DNA of 64,000 bases from Lamellibrachia satsuma (lineage: Eukaryota; Annelida; Polychaeta; Sabellida; Siboglinidae). The notes beneath the pieces are model-generated. The model worked only from the letters and a program-made list of their open reading frames with translations, did not search any database and was not told the origin of the DNA. The stretch covers positions 1,037,501 through 1,101,500 of the forward strand of contig BSQZ01000069.1 in the NCBI GenBank assembly GCA_033239005.1. The letters run 5' to 3'. The position numbers were made by a program, and so were the translations under genes. The first letter of the stretch is position 1, and each line of letters starts with the position of its first letter. Shown here piece by piece: positions 60,101 to 64,000 of this stretch.

Positions 60101-60751
60101 TATTTAAAAAGGAAAAATCACAACAAAATGTTTTCGCTACCTCGAAGTAGAATGGATAAGCATTGGGGCCTAGCTTCTTCATCAATCGTTCCTGTAGTCG
60201 GGTCAAAGGTCGCTGCTGTTCCTTCTGTGATGGGAACACCTGTAGGAATAAAGAGTAAATTCATATTCAAGAAAGACATATACCTATTTAGTGAGAATTA
60301 TGAATGCCAGCTATGTGACCTATTTAGTGAGAATGTTGAATGCCAGCTATGTGACCTACTTAGTGAGAATTTTGAATGTCGGCTATGTGACTTACTTAAT
60401 GAGAATTTTGAATGCCAGCTGTGACCTACTTACTGAGAATTTTGGAAGGCCAGCTGTGACCTACTTAGTGAGAATTTTGAATGCCAGCTATGTGACCTAC
60501 TTAGTGAGAATTTTGGGAGGCCAGCTATGCGACCTACTTAGGGAAAACTGATGGAAAATCAAACATGTGACCTACTTAGAGAGAATTCTGGGAAGGCCTG
60601 TGACCTACCTGCATTGAGGCAAGGAAGAGGTCCTTGCGAAACGTGAGTCCGAGGACATCGAGGTCTTCCCTGCCATAGCGGAAGGCCGCAAGGACGTGGG
60701 CGTACACCTTCCGGTCCTTAAGATATTCCGGGTCAACGAGCACAACGCCAT
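51116..60751 (-). CDS. ARRB-like: Beta-type (non-visual) arrestin, 11 exons, N-terminus outside window
   Basis: Exons: 60751-60609, 60239-60141, 59381-59322, 58968-58901, 58233-58098, 57396-57312, 56083-56011, 54599-54453, 53249-53163, 52775-52632 and 51216-51116, with matching phases up to the last. Arrestins bind phosphorylated active GPCRs, block G-protein coupling and recruit clathrin/AP2. Blocks: [14 protein letters not shown], the finger loop [36 protein letters not shown] (phosphate-sensor Arg), [33 protein letters not shown], the gate loop [17 protein letters not shown], and VQYKVKVRL. The tail has a clathrin box LIQLD and [11 protein letters not shown] (AP2 site), so it is non-visual. 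The first about 35 residues, with polar-core and Lys sensor parts, lie right of 60751. In the last exon a GATTTTC run has one T too many for the expected frame, unless a downstream acceptor is used. Confidence 0.93.
51420..51845. repeat. Two adjoining tandem arrays in the last arrestin intron
   Basis: At 51420-51600 there are about four copies of a 42-45 bp unit (cttataattagtgaggcta type). At 51600-51845 there are five near-identical 50-bp units (agccttgattagccaggctg; tggcgccgccatttgtctt). The second array seems to have grown from the first, since both contain cttataattagtg. Confidence 0.95.
53690..53885. repeat. MITE-like repeat, copy E, uninterrupted
   Basis: Reverse orientation: aatcaacaggatccataatt, gtgtcgccatctggtgttca, the palindromic arm ccacttttcagttgt, and the terminal caccgtatgcttattaggtc. 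It lies in an arrestin intron. Confidence 0.8.
54755..55165. repeat. 49-bp hairpin minisatellite, about 8.4 copies
   Basis: Units read acagtacccctggcagacat, then cctcgctagccaggggtgg. The cccctggc and gccagggg parts form a hairpin in each unit. Two subtypes alternate (cagtagtact/cattggtgct). Confidence 0.97.
55370..55610 (+). mobile_element. SINE family 1
   Basis: Body attgcagcatggctgaatgc, then gtgaagtgtaaagcactttg and tail ggtaccacgctatataagaa. The tRNA-like head is decayed. Confidence 0.8.
55645..55875. repeat. 25-bp minisatellite, about 9 copies
   Basis: The unit is tattattggtcaacacagta plus aacaa, nearly invariant apart from ggtc/agtc. Confidence 0.97.
56335..56590 (+). mobile_element. 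SINE family 2
   Basis: The tRNA-like head is ggggcgcagtagctcggggg. The body has three tandem ttcaccccactttg units, where other copies have one. The tail is cacacagggaaatgga. It is in an arrestin intron, opposite to the gene. Confidence 0.8.
56659..56720. repeat. Perfect 15-bp inverted repeat
   Basis: ggtctcatatggcgc (56659-56673) and gcgccatatgagacc (56706-56720), with a 32-bp loop. A CR1-like fragment begins just to the right. Confidence 0.9.
56740..57275 (+). pseudogene. CR1-like 3' fragment in an arrestin intron
   Basis: The thumb and C-terminal blocks ([35 protein letters not shown]) and the 3' UTR (ttgtccacttgccatctggg) match the CR1-like element at 26560-31150. The fragment is more diverged, with several stops and a deletion. 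It ends about 35 bp from an arrestin exon donor. Confidence 0.88.
60285..60590. repeat. 36-bp minisatellite, about 8 copies
   Basis: Units read gagaattttgaatgccagct, then atgtgacctacttagt, with ggaaggccagctgtgac variants. The array lies just right of one arrestin exon and ends about 20 bp before the donor of another. Confidence 0.95.
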
Positions 60752-61580
60752 CTGGTGGAGGAAGAACAGTTAGTCTCAAAACAAAGAAATATGTTTTTTA
60801 CTAGCAGGAATAACAGTTAACTATTTCAGTACAGCAGCCTCTGTGCACTGTGACCTCTGAATGCTGCATTCCCAGTGACTTTGTCAGATTTGAGCAACAA
60901 CAAAGTATGCATCTGAAAGAAGAATAATGAACAAGTAAAACAAGCCAGACAATGTTAGCTATAGTCATCATAGTAATCGGCACTGTTGGTAAGAAATTCA
61001 CCAGCCTCGTTAACTTCTACATAGTCGTATTCCGGTTGCCACGAACATCTCACAAAACTCCATTGCTAAGCTATCAAACAGTTCTTCTAAGTTAAATATA
61101 ACGTGGTAAATCGCCATTGTCATCATCTGTCATGCCTGTTGTTGTAGATTTTGGCAATCAGATAGAGAAAACCACAAAAACCTAAAAAATTGTATTGAGT
61201 GACAAACTACGATTACAGAGCACTATTGAAATGCTAAGGCATTTACCTTAATGATAATGCAGAGCAAGTGGCTCCAGTTAGTGGATGACAGGGAGTGAAA
61301 ACGATCGGAATTGCAAACATCAGCAAGGCTGCCAGACCAGCTTGTGATATTGCTGGGCTAAATGACTAATCAATATTCCAAAGCAATAGCAATGTTAATT
61401 GGAATTCAACCAATTGTAAAGCCAATTTTTAAGCTGGAATAAGGATTTATATAGCTATAATTTTCATTTTGGAATTGCCCTAAAAGCTATGGGGTAAAAC
61501 ACAAATGTGATTGTTATTCCCAAACACAAAAGGGTAAAGCTACATAGCTACATAGCTATATAGCGAACACACACATCATT
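60752..61580 (-). other. Arrestin intron, no further exon found
   Basis: I searched for the expected preceding exon (residues like KRDFVDH) and did not find it here or in the array to the right. The arrestin first exons are therefore probably beyond the window. Confidence 0.5.
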
Positions 61581-61584
61581 GTCA

Positions 61585-63625
61585 ATGGTTCTTATAAGAC
61601 TTGATGGATGTAGTAACATAATAAAGCTACATAGCGGACACACACACATCATTGTCAATGGTTCTTATAAGACTTGATGGATGTAGTAACATAATAAAGC
61701 TACACAGCGGACACACACACATCACTGTCAATGGTTCTTATAAGACTTGATGGATGTAGTAACATAATAAAGCTACATAGCGGGGACACATACATCACTG
61801 TCAATGGTTCTTATAAGACTTGATGGATGTAGTAACATAATAAAGCTACATAGCGGGGACACACACATCACTGTCAATGGTTCTTATAAGACTTGATGGA
61901 TGTAGTAACATAATAAAGCTACATAGCGGACACACACACATCATTGTCAATGGTTCTTATAAGACTTGATGGATGTAGTAACATAATAAAGCTACACAGC
62001 GGACACACACACATCACTGTCAATGGTTCTTATAAGACTTGATGGATGTAGTAACATAATAAAGCTACATAGCGGACACACACACATCACTGTCAATGGT
62101 TCTTATAAGACTTGATGGATGTAGTAACATAATAAAGCTACATAGCGGACACACACACATCACTGTCAATGGTTCTTATAAGACTTGATGGATGTAGTAA
62201 CATAATAAAGCTACATAGCGGACACACACACATCATTGTCAATGGTTCTTATAAGACTTGATGGATGTAGTAACATAATAAAGCTACACAGCGGACACAC
62301 ACACATCACTGTCAATGGTTCTTATAAGACTTGATGGATGTAGTAACATAATAAAGCTACACAGCGGGGACACACACATCACTGTCAATGGTTCTTATAA
62401 GACTTGATGGATGTAGTAACATAATAAAGCTACATAGCGGGGACACACACATCATTGTCAATGGTTCTTATAAGACTTGATGGATGTAGTAACATAATAA
62501 AGCTACATAGCGGACACACACACATCATTGTCAATGGTTCTTATAAGACTTGATGGATGTAGTAACATAATAAAGCTACACAGCGGACACACACACATCA
62601 CTGTCAATGGTTCTTATAAGACTTGATGGATGTAGTAACATAATAAAGCTACACAGCGGACACACACACATCACTGTCAATGGTTCTTATAAGACTTGAT
62701 GGATGTAGTAACATAATAAAGCTACATAGCGGACACACACACATCATAGTCAATGGTTCTTATAAGACTTGATGGATGTAGTAACATAATAAAGCTACAT
62801 AGCGGGGACACACACATCATTGTCAATGGTTCTTATAAGACTTGATGGATGTAGTAACATAATAAAGCTACATAGCGGACACACACACATCATCGTCAAT
62901 GGTTCTTATAAGACTTGATGGATGTAGTAACATAATAAAGCTACATAGCGGACACACACACACATCATCGTCAATGGTTCTTATAAGACTTGATGGATGT
63001 AGTAACATAATAAAGCTACATAGCGGACACACACACACATCATCGTCAATGGTTCTTATAAGACTTGATGGATGTAGTAACATAATAAAGCTACATAGCG
63101 GACACACACACACATCATCGTCAATGGTTCTTATAAGACTTGATGGATGTAGTAACATAATAAAGCTACATAGCGGATACACACACACATCATCGTCAAT
63201 GGTTCTTATAAGACTTGATGGATGTAGTAACATAATAAAGCTACATAGCGGACACACACACACATCATCGTCAATGGTTCTTATAAGACTTGATGGATGT
63301 AGTAACATAATAAAGCTACATAGCGGACACACACACACACACACATCATCGTCAATGGTTCTTATAAGACTTGATGGATGTAGTAACATAATAAAGCTAC
63401 ATAGCGGACACACACACACACACATCATCGTCAATGGTTCTTATAAGACTTGATGGATGTAGTAACATAATAAAGCTACATAGCGGACACACACACACAC
63501 ACACATCATCGTCAATGGTTCTTATAAGACTTGATGGATGTAGTAACATAATAAAGCTACATAGCGGACACACACACATCATCGTCAATGGTTCTTATAA
63601 GACTTGATGGATGTAGTAACATAAT
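61585..63625. repeat. About 73-bp satellite with internal (CA)n, about 27 copies
   Basis: The unit contains gtcaatggttcttataagac, ttgatggatgtagtaacata and ataaagctacatagcgg followed by (CA)n. The CA tract is shorter in left units and reaches seven or more repeats in right units, so unit length drifts from 73 to about 79 bp. Confidence 0.98.
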
Positions 63626-63689
63626 CAGTGGAGCTGTGCGATTGTTGATTTTTCAGTTTCACAACATGCGACACTCGTGTCATGTTCAC

Positions 63690-64000
63690 CCACACCTCAT
63701 CTATGCCTGTACCATCATCTACACCTGTACAATCATCTACACCTGTACAATCATCTATGCCTGTACCATCATCTACACCTGTACAATCATCTACACCTGT
63801 ACAATCATCTACACCTGTACAATCATCTACACCTGTACAATCATCCATACCTGTACAATCATCTACACCTGTACAATCATCCACACCTGTACAATCATCT
63901 ACACCTGTACAATCATCCACACCTGTACAATCATCTACACCTGTACAATCATCCACACCTGTACAATCATCCACACCTGTACAATAATCCACACCTGTAC
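63690..64000. repeat. 18-bp minisatellite, runs past the window end
   Basis: About seventeen copies of catctacacctgtacaat, alternating with catccacacc and catctatgcc variants. It continues to the right edge. Confidence 0.97.

Noticed and set aside
62868..63992. Open frames of 135-188 codons in the right-hand arrays
   Set aside because: Artefacts of the 73-78 bp and 18-bp tandem units. The CA tract length changes the frame between units.

Overview
This is animal nuclear DNA: genes are split by GT/AG introns, and the dispersed repeats are metazoan types (CR1-like and other non-LTR retrotransposons, hAT and P-element-like DNA transposons, tRNA-derived SINEs). A marine invertebrate would fit, but the sequence does not fix the phylum. 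No bacterial operon, CRISPR array or phage is present.

Four protein-coding genes can be followed by splice sites and reading phase. (1) At the left edge, on +, are the last three exons of a PINCH/LIMS-type LIM protein (610-2544) with a long 3' region. (2) On -, five exons (11816 down to 7578) join without a phase break into a complete 260-residue protein that I do not recognise. (3) On +, five exons (33483-45894) encode a stand-alone 212-residue orotate phosphoribosyltransferase; animals normally have this domain fused to OMP decarboxylase in UMPS. (4) On -, eleven exons (60751 down to 51116) encode a non-visual (beta-type) arrestin whose first exons lie beyond the window. An intact tRNA-Leu(UAG) gene lies at 16186-16267 on -. 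Genes 1/2 and 3/4 are convergent pairs. They show no shared pathway and look like ordinary metazoan neighbours.

The rest is a repeat landscape. About 20 minisatellite or satellite arrays (units 15-77 bp) occupy roughly 10-12 kb; the largest are 14022-15178 (59 bp), 19735-21775 (77 bp) and 61585-63625 (about 73 bp). Between 11.8 and 33 kb there is one tRNA gene and otherwise only arrays and broken transposons, including a nearly full-length CR1-like element (about 26560-31150) with PHD-like and SGNH-esterase domains in ORF1. Near-identical inverted 130-bp repeats flank that CR1.

The clearest history is nested insertion. A hAT element with an 8-bp target duplication and a non-LTR element with a 9-bp target duplication each interrupt a copy of the same MITE-like repeat, and uninterrupted copies elsewhere in the window serve as empty sites. 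Two genes carry tandem duplications that copy their own 3' splice sites. The last arrestin exon carries an apparent one-base shift.
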